A DNA stretch of 13,743 bases, taken from positions 1-13,743 of the forward strand of contig JAJYBQ010000035.1 in assembly GCA_021778935.1 (NCBI GenBank), in the 5' to 3' direction. Position numbers and translations under genes: made by a program. The stretch is from Pseudomonadota bacterium. Lineage in GTDB: Bacteria > Pseudomonadota > Gammaproteobacteria > Burkholderiales > Burkholderiaceae. Within the stretch, counting starts at the first letter, position 1. Every line of letters begins with the position of its first letter. This document shows positions 7,344-13,743 of the stretch, piece after piece. The notes beneath the pieces are model-generated. The model was given only the letters and a program-made list of their open reading frames with translations, had not been told where the DNA came from and searched no databases.

Positions 7344-7547
7344 TCAGATCACGCGGATCTGGGTGGCTTGCGGGCCCTTGTTGCCTTGCGCGACGGTGAA
7401 TTCAACGCGCTGGTTTTCCTGCAGGGACTTGAAGCCTGAGCCCTGGATTTCCGAAAAGTGGGCAAAGAGGTCCTTCCCGCCGTCGTCGGGGGTGATGAAC
7501 CCATACCCTTTTGCATCGTTGAACCATTTGACGGTTCCGGTCGCCAT
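7344..7547 (-). CDS. CspA-family cold-shock protein
   Basis: This 67-residue single-domain cold-shock protein binds single-stranded RNA or DNA and acts as an RNA chaperone. It contains [32 protein letters not shown], with RNP1 as KGYGFI (residues 13-18) and RNP2 as DLFAHF (26-31), and ends ATQIRVI. The length matches the family. The ATG at 7547 is chosen by a good AGGAG 8 nt upstream and by the family start MATGTVKWF. It has its own promoter about 165 bp upstream, a structured leader and an intrinsic terminator, so it is transcribed alone. Whether it is cold-inducible or constitutive cannot be told from the protein. Confidence 0.97.
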   Translation of the reverse strand: MATGTVKWFNDAKGYGFITPDDGGKDLFAHFSEIQGSGFKSLQENQRVEFTVAQGNKGPQATQIRVI

Positions 7548-7704
7548 AAACAACTCCTGAGAACAAATTGGAAAAATCCCCGTGCGTCGAAATACGCACA
7601 CGGTGTGCAAACGATCAGACACCGCAACCTGGGGCTACCGCAGGAGCGCGATCTCGCGCGACCGGCTCAGAGGACCAATGGCAAACGAGGCTGAAACGAA
7701 ATGC
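7548..7704 (-). promoter_or_regulatory. Long structured 5' untranslated leader of the cold-shock gene
   Basis: If the promoter at 7711-7741 is used, the transcript has about 155 nt before the start codon, similar to the long leaders of cold-inducible cspA genes. Short inverted repeats lie within it: 7646-7659 (GCGCGA-TC-TCGCGC), 7596-7608 (GCACAC-G-GTGTGC) and 7582-7599 (GTGCGT, 6-nt loop, ACGCAC). The last two share bases 7596-7599 and cannot form together. No coding frame in this stretch looks real. Confidence 0.5.
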
Positions 7705-7710
7705 GCGGCC

Positions 7711-7741
7711 ATTGTATACGGGAATTCGCGATTCTGGTCCA
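7711..7741 (-). promoter_or_regulatory. Possible promoter of the cold-shock gene
   Basis: On the minus strand TATACAAT (7718-7711) can serve as the -10 element. A TGGACC (7741-7736) lies 17 bp upstream if TATACA is taken as the hexamer, or 19 bp if TACAAT is. The -35 match is only 4 of 6. It sits immediately after the stop codon of the upstream dioxygenase gene. Confidence 0.45.
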
Positions 7742-7747
7742 CTGCCA

Positions 7748-8581
7748 TCAACCGAAACGGACGGCACAGAGCGGTTTTCCCAGCAAGCGGTCGACATAAG
7801 GCCGGTGGGCCGTTTCGGAGGCGGCGGCTCCCGCTGCCACAAGGATGGGGAGCCAGTGTTCGGGCCGCGGATGACACGCCCGTGCCCCCGGCGCCTGCTT
7901 CCATTCCAGGAGGGCGCGGTTGCGCGCCTGCGGGTCCGGATCGGCGATCGTCCGCGCCAGCCAGTCGTCGAAGGCCTGGGCCGCATCGTCGCCGCGGCCG
8001 GCCTGGAAAAAGTCGCGCAGATTGTGGTAACTCATTCCGCTGGCGACGATCAGTACGCCCTCATCGCGCAACGGCGCGAGGGCGGACCCCAGCAGGAAGT
8101 GGAATTGAGGATCGAGGCTGCGGTGCAGCGACAACGGGACGATCGGCAGTTCCGCGTCGGGGTATATCAGTTTGAACGGAATGAAGACGCCATGATCCAG
8201 GCCGCGCCGGTCGTCGGCGTCGGCGTCGATCCCCGCCTGTGCGAGCAGGTCCCGTATGCGCGCGCCCAGCGCAGGCGCGCCGCGGGCCGGATACCGGAGC
8301 CGGTATGTATGCTCGGGAAATCCGTAGTAGTCGAACAGGAGCGCGTGCGACGGTGCGACGCCGATCGTCGGTCTTGGTGCTTCCCAGTGGGCGGAGATCA
8401 CGACGACTGCCCGCGGCACGTCCGGCAGCGATGCCGGGATTCCCCGCAGGTACGCCGCCATCCGGCCCCAAAGATCGGAGGGCATTCCCGGCATCGGATC
8501 CATGAAAAAGCAGGGGCCGCCCCCGTGCGGAATGTACAGCGCGGGTTGGCGGGGAGCGGGGGCGGTGTCGGATTTCGGCAT
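7748..8581 (-). CDS. LigB-type extradiol ring-cleavage dioxygenase (DODA/YgiD family)
   Basis: This 277-residue cytoplasmic enzyme belongs to the class III extradiol dioxygenases related to 4,5-DOPA dioxygenase and E. coli YgiD, which use Zn or Fe(II) to open catechol rings. Visible motifs are PALYIPHGGGPCFFMD (metal ligand His19), VVISAHWEA (His65), LDHGVFIPFKLIYPDAELPIVPLSL, ASGMSYHNLRDF (the expected third ligand) and HPRPEHWLPILVA near the C-terminus. The ATG at 8581 is chosen by GGAAG about 8 nt upstream and by family length; the frame is open further upstream, but that part looks non-coding. The true substrate is unknown. No other aromatic-degradation gene is nearby, so a housekeeping or detoxifying role is as likely as catabolism. 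Confidence 0.92.
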   Translation of the reverse strand: MPKSDTAPAPRQPALYIPHGGGPCFFMDPMPGMPSDLWGRMAAYLRGIPASLPDVPRAVVVISAHWEAPRPTIGVAPSHALLFDYYGFPEHTYRLRYPARGAPALGARIRDLLAQAGIDADADDRRGLDHGVFIPFKLIYPDAELPIVPLSLHRSLDPQFHFLLGSALAPLRDEGVLIVASGMSYHNLRDFFQAGRGDDAAQAFDDWLARTIADPDPQARNRALLEWKQAPGARACHPRPEHWLPILVAAGAAASETAHRPYVDRLLGKPLCAVRFG

Positions 8582-8679
8582 GGTGCAGCTTCCGTTGGGC
8601 GTTGCCCGCCATCGTCGCCGATTGGTCGGTGCGGAGGTTGCATATTTTTGTCGACGCCGTTGCGCGCGGTCGGCCTCGC

Positions 8680-8710
8680 CAGAAGGCGGGCGGGGTAGCG
8701 CCACCTTCTG
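8680..8710. repeat. Inverted repeat in the divergent intergenic region
   Basis: CAGAAGG (8680-8686) and CCTTCTG (8704-8710) form a 7-bp inverted repeat around a GC-rich 17-bp spacer. It lies between the divergent dioxygenase and lipoprotein genes, 38 bp before the lipoprotein start. It could be an operator or a leader hairpin. No clear promoter hexamers were found in this 166-bp region. Confidence 0.35.
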
Positions 8711-8747
8711 CTACAGTCCAAAGTTTGCTCCGTTCCTGGAAACCGTC

Positions 8748-10319
8748 GTGAAGCTTCGTGCCGCTCTGCCCGTGTTGCTTGCCACGCTTGCTCTTTGCGG
8801 ATGCCTCGGCAACACCGGCAGCCCGCAAAGTCCGCCCACCTCGGTTCGGGCGTATGGCGGCGATGCGATGATCAGCGTGACCTGGAGCGGTTCGGCTGCA
8901 AACAGCTACTGGATGTTCTATGCGCAGGATCCGACGCTGAGCACCAACAACTGGGTCAACGGACTCCTCAACGCCGGGATCGCGATCAACCCCAGTTCTC
9001 CCTGGCTGCTTTGCAATCAGGTCAACAATCCGAATCCCACGACCCAGTTCCCGGCGATGTATTTCACGATGGACGGCCGTACCGGCACGGCGCCGGGCGG
9101 CGCCGGGAGCCCGGTGGTGAGTGGGGTGGCACGCCCCGCCGGAGGGCCCTATCCGGGGAGCGGGGCACCTTGGACACCCGGGGGAGGCATCGGCGTGACC
9201 AGCGGTTCCCTCTACGGGCTCGGCTATGTCCCCGTCACCACTTGCGGCTCCACCGGCGCCGGAGGTTTTCCCCCGGCAGGTCTGTTCGTCGCGGTCGGTT
9301 CCGGCGGTACGCTCTATACCGCGTTGCTGCAACCCGACGTTGCCGGCCCCCTGACCGCGGACCAGGGCAACATGCCGCTTTCCTGGACCCCGGCCAACCT
9401 GCCGGCGGGGTTCCAGTCGGACCTCTATGCGGCAGCGGGCAACTCCAGCGGCGCGAATACCGCCACGCCGGGGTATTCCGTCGTCGCCGTGGGTGCCGGG
9501 GGTACGATCCTGCAAAGTTCCGACGGCGTCAACTGGACCCAGGTCGTGTCCGGCGTCCCCGCCAATTTGCGCGGGGTATCGGTGTATAGCGTTGACACGG
9601 CCACGCCGGTGTTCGTTGTCGTCGGCGATCAAGGAACCATCCTCACGAGTACGGATGGGATCCACTGGGGGCTCCAGTCGAGCGGCACCAACAACAACCT
9701 GCGGGCGGTTTACTGCGACACGCCCAGCAACACCTGTGTTGCCGTTGGGGACGGCGGAACGATCCTGATTTCGACGGCATCGCCCTTCACCGCCTGGGGG
9801 CGGGTTCCCGAAACTGCCAGCAAGACTAACAACTGGATTGCCGTTGCCTATGGCAACGACGACGCCAATTCTGATGCCATCACGCTGCAATTGGGCGCCG
9901 GCACGCCGACCAACGCCGCGGCGCTGAGTTCCTTCTACGGCGGGTTCTCCCCCTTGGGCTACACCTATTCGTCCAACCCGACCCAGGTGGGGATCAACAC
10001 CACGAACGAAACCATCCAGACGTGGGTGGTGGTCGACGCGCAGGGAAATACGGCCTATCTCCCGAGCGCCGGGTCCAACCAGGCGTGGTCCTTCGGTTCG
10101 ATCGCGGTGACGGGCGGCGCATCCATCGTCGGAATCGGCTATACCACGCGCTTCCTTGCGCTCGACTCCGCCGGGATCGCCTACGCGAACGAGACCGGGG
10201 TGAGCACGAACTGGACGTCGACCGGCTATGTCGGAATCGCCAGTCCGGTCGCCCTGCAAAGCAGCGGCGATGGGTTTGTGACCCTGAACGGCAGCGGCAG
10301 CAACGTCGCATCCTATTGA
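8748..10319 (+). CDS. Putative outer-membrane lipoprotein with Fn3-like and Ycf48/BNR-like repeats
   Basis: This 523-residue protein starts at a GTG (VKLRAALPVLLATLALCGC); no ATG fits and the ribosome site is weak (GGAAA). The N-terminus is a short lipoprotein signal with lipobox LCGC (Cys19). Leu follows the cysteine, so sorting to the outer membrane is expected. Residues about 28-105 resemble a fibronectin type III strand pattern (PTSVRAYGGDAMISVTW, then SYWMFYAQD). The middle contains repeats of the form VAVGxGGTILxSxDGxxWxxxxSGxxxNLRxV, seen at about 180-190, 246-278, 289-321 and 330-350. These are typical of Ycf48/BNR-like beta-propellers. The C-terminal 150 residues are Ser/Thr/Asn/Gly-rich with no known motif. 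The function is unknown; a surface or adhesive role is only a guess. It converges on the barrel gene. Confidence 0.8.
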   Translation: MKLRAALPVLLATLALCGCLGNTGSPQSPPTSVRAYGGDAMISVTWSGSAANSYWMFYAQDPTLSTNNWVNGLLNAGIAINPSSPWLLCNQVNNPNPTTQFPAMYFTMDGRTGTAPGGAGSPVVSGVARPAGGPYPGSGAPWTPGGGIGVTSGSLYGLGYVPVTTCGSTGAGGFPPAGLFVAVGSGGTLYTALLQPDVAGPLTADQGNMPLSWTPANLPAGFQSDLYAAAGNSSGANTATPGYSVVAVGAGGTILQSSDGVNWTQVVSGVPANLRGVSVYSVDTATPVFVVVGDQGTILTSTDGIHWGLQSSGTNNNLRAVYCDTPSNTCVAVGDGGTILISTASPFTAWGRVPETASKTNNWIAVAYGNDDANSDAITLQLGAGTPTNAAALSSFYGGFSPLGYTYSSNPTQVGINTTNETIQTWVVVDAQGNTAYLPSAGSNQAWSFGSIAVTGGASIVGIGYTTRFLALDSAGIAYANETGVSTNWTSTGYVGIASPVALQSSGDGFVTLNGSGSNVASY

Positions 10320-10351
10320 GCGACTCCGCCGCCGCCGCGCTCGCTCAATAG
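10313..10351. terminator. Inverted repeat spanning both convergent stop codons
   Basis: CTATTGAGCGA (10313-10323) and TCGCTCAATAG (10341-10351) are perfect 11-bp complements around a 17-bp CCG-rich loop. Each arm contains the TGA stop codon of one of the two converging genes. It could act as a bidirectional terminator, but neither strand has a T tract after the stem, so this is an inference from position and symmetry. Confidence 0.5.
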
Positions 10352-11151
10352 AACTCGTATTCCACCTGCGCGCGCACCGTGCGCGTTGGCGCATCGTTCG
10401 AGGTGCCGAAGAGCAGGCCCGCGTCGAACCGGATCGCTCGCCCCGAGTCCAGGGGTAGCCGTCCAAAAATCGCCGGGCCGACGTTGTTCCAGCGGTTGAA
10501 CACGACGTTTTCGGCCGCCCAGCTTTTCCCGTACCCGAATCCCTGAATGCCGTAGTCCAGGGGGCCGGAGGTCCGGACCCGGAGTTGATACTGAAATCCG
10601 AGCTGGGTGGCGGCGCCGTAGGCGGGGCCGCCCACGACCTTCGTGATCATCGGATTGAGGTTCACCTGGACGTCGCCGACGTCGGTTTGCAGCATCGGCG
10701 ACAGCGTGAGGTACCAGCCCTGCGCCCAGACGCGTGGATGCTCGACCTCGATCATCGCGCCGAAATCCGCCCAGTACTCGCCCGGATCGGTGAACCGGAA
10801 TACGCCTTCCTCGGTGAACCCGTCGACGCCCCCGCCGGTCGACCCCGGGGTCGAGTTTGCAAACTGGAGGTAGGTTTCCGACAGGACATGGTCCGTGATT
10901 CCGATTTCATAGGATACGGCGGCCCCTTCCAGCGCCGGGGCGCCGTTGGGCGTGGCGGTCGCTGCGCCCATCTGCATGTCGATCTCCTTTTCCCCGCCCG
11001 CGAAGTCGAGATCCTGGATGTAGTCGTTGGGATCGGCCGCCGCGGAGCGGCATACGACAAGCAGGGCAACGCAGGTTGCGGCGATCCAGGCCCATCCTGC
11101 GGGGCGACGCGGCCGGGTGCGCGCGGCGCAGGCCGCGATTACGGATTTCAT
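10345..11151 (-). CDS. Putative outer-membrane beta-barrel protein
   Basis: This 268-residue exported protein has an Arg-rich N-terminus, a hydrophobic stretch (about 19-34) and a likely signal peptidase site after SAAA. The rest alternates polar and aromatic residues in the manner of amphipathic beta-strands (for example WAQGWYLTLSPMLQTDVGDVQVNLNPMITKVV, and AATQLGFQYQLRVRT). It ends in VRAQVEYEFY, and a terminal aromatic residue is the usual signal for insertion by the BAM complex. No specific transporter family was recognised. It lies 27 bp downstream of the cupredoxin gene on the same strand, behind a Fur-box promoter, so a link with iron or copper handling is inferred. GAGAGA before the ATG at 11151 is the likely ribosome site. 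Confidence 0.8.
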   Translation of the reverse strand: MKSVIAACAARTRPRRPAGWAWIAATCVALLVVCRSAAADPNDYIQDLDFAGGEKEIDMQMGAATATPNGAPALEGAAVSYEIGITDHVLSETYLQFANSTPGSTGGGVDGFTEEGVFRFTDPGEYWADFGAMIEVEHPRVWAQGWYLTLSPMLQTDVGDVQVNLNPMITKVVGGPAYGAATQLGFQYQLRVRTSGPLDYGIQGFGYGKSWAAENVVFNRWNNVGPAIFGRLPLDSGRAIRFDAGLLFGTSNDAPTRTVRAQVEYEFY

Positions 11152-11178
11152 CGCACGGTCTCTCGGTGGTGGCCAGGG

Positions 11179-11517
11179 TTACTCGGCAACGACGACGCCA
11201 TGTGCGGTCTTTTCATGGAACTCGCCGACGAACGGGTACCGTCCGCGGCGCAGCGGGCCGATGTACACGCGCTTGCTGGTATGGCCGCGGAGAATCGTTT
11301 CCCGGTGGAGTCGGTGGCTCTCGAACTCTTCCGCGCCGGCATCGCGGTTCTCCACGACCAGCAGCGCACGTTTTCCGGCCTTCACATGAATTTCCGCGGG
11401 ATGGAAATGGTGATCCTGAATCACCACCAGGATGGATTCCGGTGTCTCCGCACGCACCGCAGTCATCGACATGCACCCGAACACCAGGCTGCTCCAACAC
11501 AAGATCGCCGTTTTCAT
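11179..11517 (-). CDS. Small periplasmic cupredoxin-domain protein, iron/copper-related
   Basis: This 112-residue protein has a signal peptide (cleavage probably after VRA, residue 23) and a single cupredoxin-like domain. The pattern is that of EfeO/FtrB-type cupredoxins found with FTR1 iron permeases: HHFHPAEIHVKAGKRALLVVENRD, EEFES, then a C-terminal GRYPFVGEFHEKTAHGVVV. The classical blue-copper Cys ligand is absent (the mature protein has no cysteine), but several His and acidic residues could bind Cu or Fe. FtrB-like proteins are thought to oxidise Fe(II) for uptake. Here no FTR1 permease is in the window. AGGAG sits 7 nt before the ATG at 11517. It is the first gene of the Fur-box operon with the barrel gene. 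Confidence 0.85.
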   Translation of the reverse strand: MKTAILCWSSLVFGCMSMTAVRAETPESILVVIQDHHFHPAEIHVKAGKRALLVVENRDAGAEEFESHRLHRETILRGHTSKRVYIGPLRRGRYPFVGEFHEKTAHGVVVAE

Positions 11518-11597
11518 GACGACACTCCTCTCATTTGTGAAAATTTGCTAAGGATAAGACGGGTCGTTTCCCTTGCGCCGTTGACGACATTGGTTAA

Positions 11598-11626
11598 ATA
11601 ATAATGATTCTCATTGCTATTTGCAA
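11598..11626 (-). promoter_or_regulatory. Promoter of the cupredoxin/beta-barrel operon
   Basis: On the minus strand TTGCAA (11626-11621), a 17-bp spacer and TATTAT (11603-11598) make a good sigma70 promoter. The -10 ends about 80 bp upstream of the cupredoxin start codon. A Fur box fills most of the spacer and overlaps the -10, the usual geometry for repression. Confidence 0.7.
11600..11618 (-). promoter_or_regulatory. Fur box
   Basis: This 19-bp site matches the Fur consensus (GATAATGATAATCATTATC) at about 14 positions by eye and has the core inverted repeat AATGA-TTC-TCATT. Its placement inside the minus-strand promoter predicts Fe(II)-Fur repression of the cupredoxin/barrel operon. It lies about 170 bp from hemA, too far upstream for simple repression of that gene. 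Confidence 0.8.
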
Positions 11627-11687
11627 GGGATGCCCGATCGTGCCGGCTCGCGAAAGTCCTGTGCGCGACACGAAGCACGAGACCTGC

Positions 11688-11717
11688 TTCTCAAATGCAT
11701 CATTTTCCCGTCATAAT
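11688..11717 (+). promoter_or_regulatory. Possible hemA promoter
   Basis: TTCTCA (11688-11693) and CATAAT (11712-11717) are 18 bp apart, about 65 bp upstream of the hemA ATG. The -10 is a good match and the -35 is moderate. No better candidate was seen in the 266-bp divergent region. Confidence 0.4.
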
Positions 11718-11783
11718 CTGCGGCTACTTGCGGCAGGAATGGATTCCCGCAGAGAAAATGTCGGAGCGCTCCGACGGAAGACG

Positions 11784-13079
11784 ATGCAACTGCTGACCCT
11801 GGGATTGAATCACCAAACGGCCCCGCTCGCCTTGCGGGAGCGGGTCGCGTTTCTGCCGCAGGAAATCGAGGGAACGATCGCGCGGTTACGGCAGCGCTTC
11901 GCGAGCGGGTCGCGAGGAACGGTGAGCGAGGCGGCGATCGTCTCGACCTGCAATCGGACGGAGTTCTACTGCGCGGTGGACGACCCGGAACCGGCGGGGG
12001 TGGCCCTGTCGGAATTCGTTGCCGAGGAGAAAGGCGTCGTCGCCAGCGATTTCGTGCGCTCTTCGTATACGCTGCCTGCCGCCGATGCAGTCCGCCACGC
12101 GTTCCGGGTTGCGAGCGGTCTCGATTCGATGGTCTTGGGGGAGCCGCAGATCCTCGGGCAGATGAAGCAGGCGGAGCGCCTGGCGCGCCAGGCGGGCGGG
12201 CTCGGCCTGCTGCTGAACCACTTGTTCCAGCGCACCTTTGCGGTTGCGAAGGAGGTGCGCAGTTCGACCGAAATCGGGTCTCGGTCGGTGTCGATGGCGG
12301 CAGCGGCAGTGAAGATGGCCGAACGGATCTTCGGTGACGTCGCGGGTTGCCATGTGTTGTTTATCGGCGCGGGCGAGATGATCGAGCTGACGGCGACCCA
12401 TTTCGCCGCGCGGCGGCCGAAGACGATCACCGTTGCCAACCGGACGCTGGAGCGTGCGCACAACCTCGCATCGCACCTGCACGGGCGCGCGATTCCGCTG
12501 TCCGATATTCCCGCTGCGCTGGCGCACTTCGATATCGTCATTTCTTGCACGGCGAGCTCGCTGCCGATCATCGGGTTGGGCATGGTCGAGCGCGCGGTCC
12601 GCAGCCGCCGCCACCGGCCCATGGTGGTGGTCGACCTGGCGGTGCCGCGCGACGTCGAGCCGGAAGTTTCGCGTCTGGACGACGTGTTCGTCTATACGGT
12701 CGACGATCTCGGACAGGTGGTGCAGACTGGGCAAGAAGCGCGCCAGGCTGCCGTCGCGCAGGCGGAGGTGATCATTGAGGCGCGCGTGCGGGATTTCGAA
12801 AGCTGGCTTGCCGGCCGTGAGACGGTTCCCGTCATCCGCGACATGCGCGCGCGGGCGGAGTGCCTGCGCATGTATGAAATCGACCGCGCACGGCGGCATA
12901 TTGCCCGCGGCGAGCCCGTCGAGGTTGTGCTGGAGCGATTTTCGCGTGCGCTCACCAACAAGTTTCTGCATGCACCGATCGCGGTGCTCAACGAGGCGGC
13001 GGGCGCTTCCGACGACGAACGGCTTCGGCAGATCGGAATGCTCTCGCAGTTCTACCGCAAACCGGCCAACCATCAGTAA
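11784..13079 (+). CDS. hemA: Glutamyl-tRNA reductase
   Basis: HemA reduces glutamyl-tRNA(Glu) to glutamate-1-semialdehyde, the first committed step of C5-pathway heme synthesis, using NADPH. The 431-residue product has the family start MQLLTLGLNHQTAPLALRE, the catalytic cysteine in STCNRTE (Cys56), the conserved GLDSMVLGEPQILGQMKQA, the NADPH-binding Rossmann segment HVLFIGAGEMIELTATHF, VANRTLERA, and the C-terminal dimerisation domain ending IGMLSQFYRKP. The frame is open for 180 nt upstream, but the family N-terminus and GGAAG just before the ATG support 11784. prfA follows on the same strand after 119 bp, the common hemA-prfA order of gamma- and betaproteobacteria. Divergent from the Fur-box operon. 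Confidence 0.97.
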   Translation: MQLLTLGLNHQTAPLALRERVAFLPQEIEGTIARLRQRFASGSRGTVSEAAIVSTCNRTEFYCAVDDPEPAGVALSEFVAEEKGVVASDFVRSSYTLPAADAVRHAFRVASGLDSMVLGEPQILGQMKQAERLARQAGGLGLLLNHLFQRTFAVAKEVRSSTEIGSRSVSMAAAAVKMAERIFGDVAGCHVLFIGAGEMIELTATHFAARRPKTITVANRTLERAHNLASHLHGRAIPLSDIPAALAHFDIVISCTASSLPIIGLGMVERAVRSRRHRPMVVVDLAVPRDVEPEVSRLDDVFVYTVDDLGQVVQTGQEARQAAVAQAEVIIEARVRDFESWLAGRETVPVIRDMRARAECLRMYEIDRARRHIARGEPVEVVLERFSRALTNKFLHAPIAVLNEAAGASDDERLRQIGMLSQFYRKPANHQ

Positions 13080-13108
13080 TGGCATTGCACACGTCGCGAT
13101 TGTCGACA

Positions 13109-13127
13109 TCGCACTCCGAGAGTGCGA
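13109..13127 (+). other. Short hairpin between hemA and prfA
   Basis: TCGCACTC (13109-13116) and GAGTGCGA (13120-13127) form an 8-bp stem with a 3-nt loop, 30 bp after the hemA stop. No T tract follows directly, so it may be an attenuator, an mRNA-stabilising structure or a weak terminator. Further on, the direct repeat CGTTTTT (13151-13157 and 13163-13169) and a small GC hairpin (13172-13185) precede prfA. Confidence 0.4.
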
Positions 13128-13198
13128 ATGATCCGTTTGCGCTGGCCATCCGTTTTTCAATACGTTTTTAGCGCCCTCCCGGGCGGGTGCCTGTTCCC

Positions 13199-13743
13199 AT
13201 GAAAGAATCCATGCGGGCCAAACTGGCCCGGTTGGCGCATCGCCTTGCAGAAATCGATGGAGCGCTTGCGAGCGAGGACGCCGCGCGCAATCTCGATCAG
13301 TTTCGCCGATTGGCGCGGGAACGCGCAGAGATCGAACCCGTGGTCGCGCGCTTCCGCGAGTTTCTGACGGCAGAACTGGATTTGGAAACCGCGCAGCAGA
13401 TGATTTCCGATCCGGCATTGCGCGCGCTCGGACAGGAGGAGGAGGGCCTTGCCCGGATTCGGATCGCTGCGCTGGAGGAGGAGTTGCAACGGTTGCTGCT
13501 GCCCACCGACCCGAATGATGAACGCAATATTTTTCTGGAAATCCGGGCCGGTACCGGCGGCGAGGAGTCGGCCTTGTTTGCCGCGGCCTTACTGCGCATG
13601 TATATGCGGTATGCCGAGCGCTGCCGCTGGGTGACGGAGATCCAGTCGGAGAGCCCTTCCGATCTTGGCGGATATCGCGAAGTGATCGTACGCATCGCCG
13701 GGTTGGGGGCATACAGCCGGCTGAAGTTCGAATCCGGGGTGCA
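13199..13743 (+). CDS. prfA: Peptide chain release factor 1 (RF1), N-terminal part
   Basis: RF1 recognises UAA and UAG stop codons and triggers release of the finished peptide. Only the first 181 codons are in the window; the gene runs off the right edge, so the GGQ and PxT motifs are outside. The visible part has the coiled N-terminal domain ([23 protein letters not shown], then [21 protein letters not shown]) and the conserved domain-2 block [41 protein letters not shown], followed by [29 protein letters not shown]. The ATG at 13199 fits family starts (MKxSxRAKL). The ribosome site is poor and a GC-rich hairpin lies close upstream. It was easy to miss because no stop codon falls inside the window. 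Confidence 0.96.
   Translation, partial: MKESMRAKLARLAHRLAEIDGALASEDAARNLDQFRRLARERAEIEPVVARFREFLTAELDLETAQQMISDPALRALGQEEEGLARIRIAALEEELQRLLLPTDPNDERNIFLEIRAGTGGEESALFAAALLRMYMRYAERCRWVTEIQSESPSDLGGYREVIVRIAGLGAYSRLKFESGV

Noticed and set aside
8689..8717. Promoter for the lipoprotein gene using TACAGT at 8712
   Set aside because: No acceptable -35 hexamer lies at 16-18 bp; the region upstream is GC-rich.
8061..10466. Very long minus-strand open frame (801 codons)
   Set aside because: It is antisense to the repeat lipoprotein and overlaps the dioxygenase in another frame. Its composition is Arg/Gly-rich and no domain is visible.
11604..11783. Upstream in-frame extension of hemA
   Set aside because: The frame is open by chance. 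The family N-terminus MQLLTLGLNH begins at 11784, and the extension would run from the Fur-box region with no homology-like sequence.
13137..13166. prfA promoter starting from TTGCGC at 13137
   Set aside because: No hexamer at 16-18 bp spacing resembles TATAAT; co-transcription with hemA is as likely.
11886..13712. Long minus-strand open frame (608 codons)
   Set aside because: It is antisense to hemA and prfA, both of which are certain from protein motifs.
1..13743. CRISPR array, insertion sequence or prophage
   Set aside because: No regularly spaced repeats, transposase or integrase frames, or terminal inverted repeats were seen on either strand.

Overview
The window is high-GC, gene-dense chromosomal DNA. 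Family-level similarity and gene order (recA-recX-sucC-sucD, and hemA followed by prfA) point to a betaproteobacterium, but the sequence alone does not fix a genus. No phage, insertion sequence, CRISPR array or plasmid backbone was seen. No gene-free stretch exceeds 300 bp.

Left part (1-4172). A partial minus-strand gene begins like an ACT-domain formyltetrahydrofolate deformylase (PurU). Just upstream of it, on the same strand, lies a CAU-anticodon tRNA. On the plus strand come recA, with a clear sigma70 promoter and a perfect CTG-N10-CAG LexA box, then recX, sucC and sucD. These are tightly spaced and no convincing terminator separates them. sucC most likely starts at a TTG codon.

Middle (4206-7227). 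Three plus-strand genes form a phospho-signalling set. They are a PP2C-type Ser/Thr phosphatase, a protein with one canonical and one degenerate FHA domain, and a periplasmic TPR protein with a formylglycine-generating-enzyme fold that lacks the catalytic cysteines. This matches three parts of the type VI secretion threonine phosphorylation pathway of Pseudomonas (PppA, Fha1, TagR). No kinase and no secretion genes are present here, so it is the best candidate for an unusual system in the window.

Next (7237-8581, minus strand). A cold-shock protein has a long, structured 5' leader and a strong intrinsic terminator. Upstream of it is a LigB-type extradiol (DODA/YgiD-like) dioxygenase. A divergent plus-strand gene encodes a large Ycf48-like repeat lipoprotein (8748-10319). 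It converges on an outer-membrane beta-barrel gene, and a perfect 11-bp inverted repeat spans both stop codons.

Right part (10345-13743). The barrel gene and a small periplasmic cupredoxin form a minus-strand operon behind a promoter that contains a good Fur box, so it is probably iron-regulated and iron- or copper-related. Divergent from it are hemA (glutamyl-tRNA reductase) and the 5' part of prfA (release factor 1), which runs off the window.
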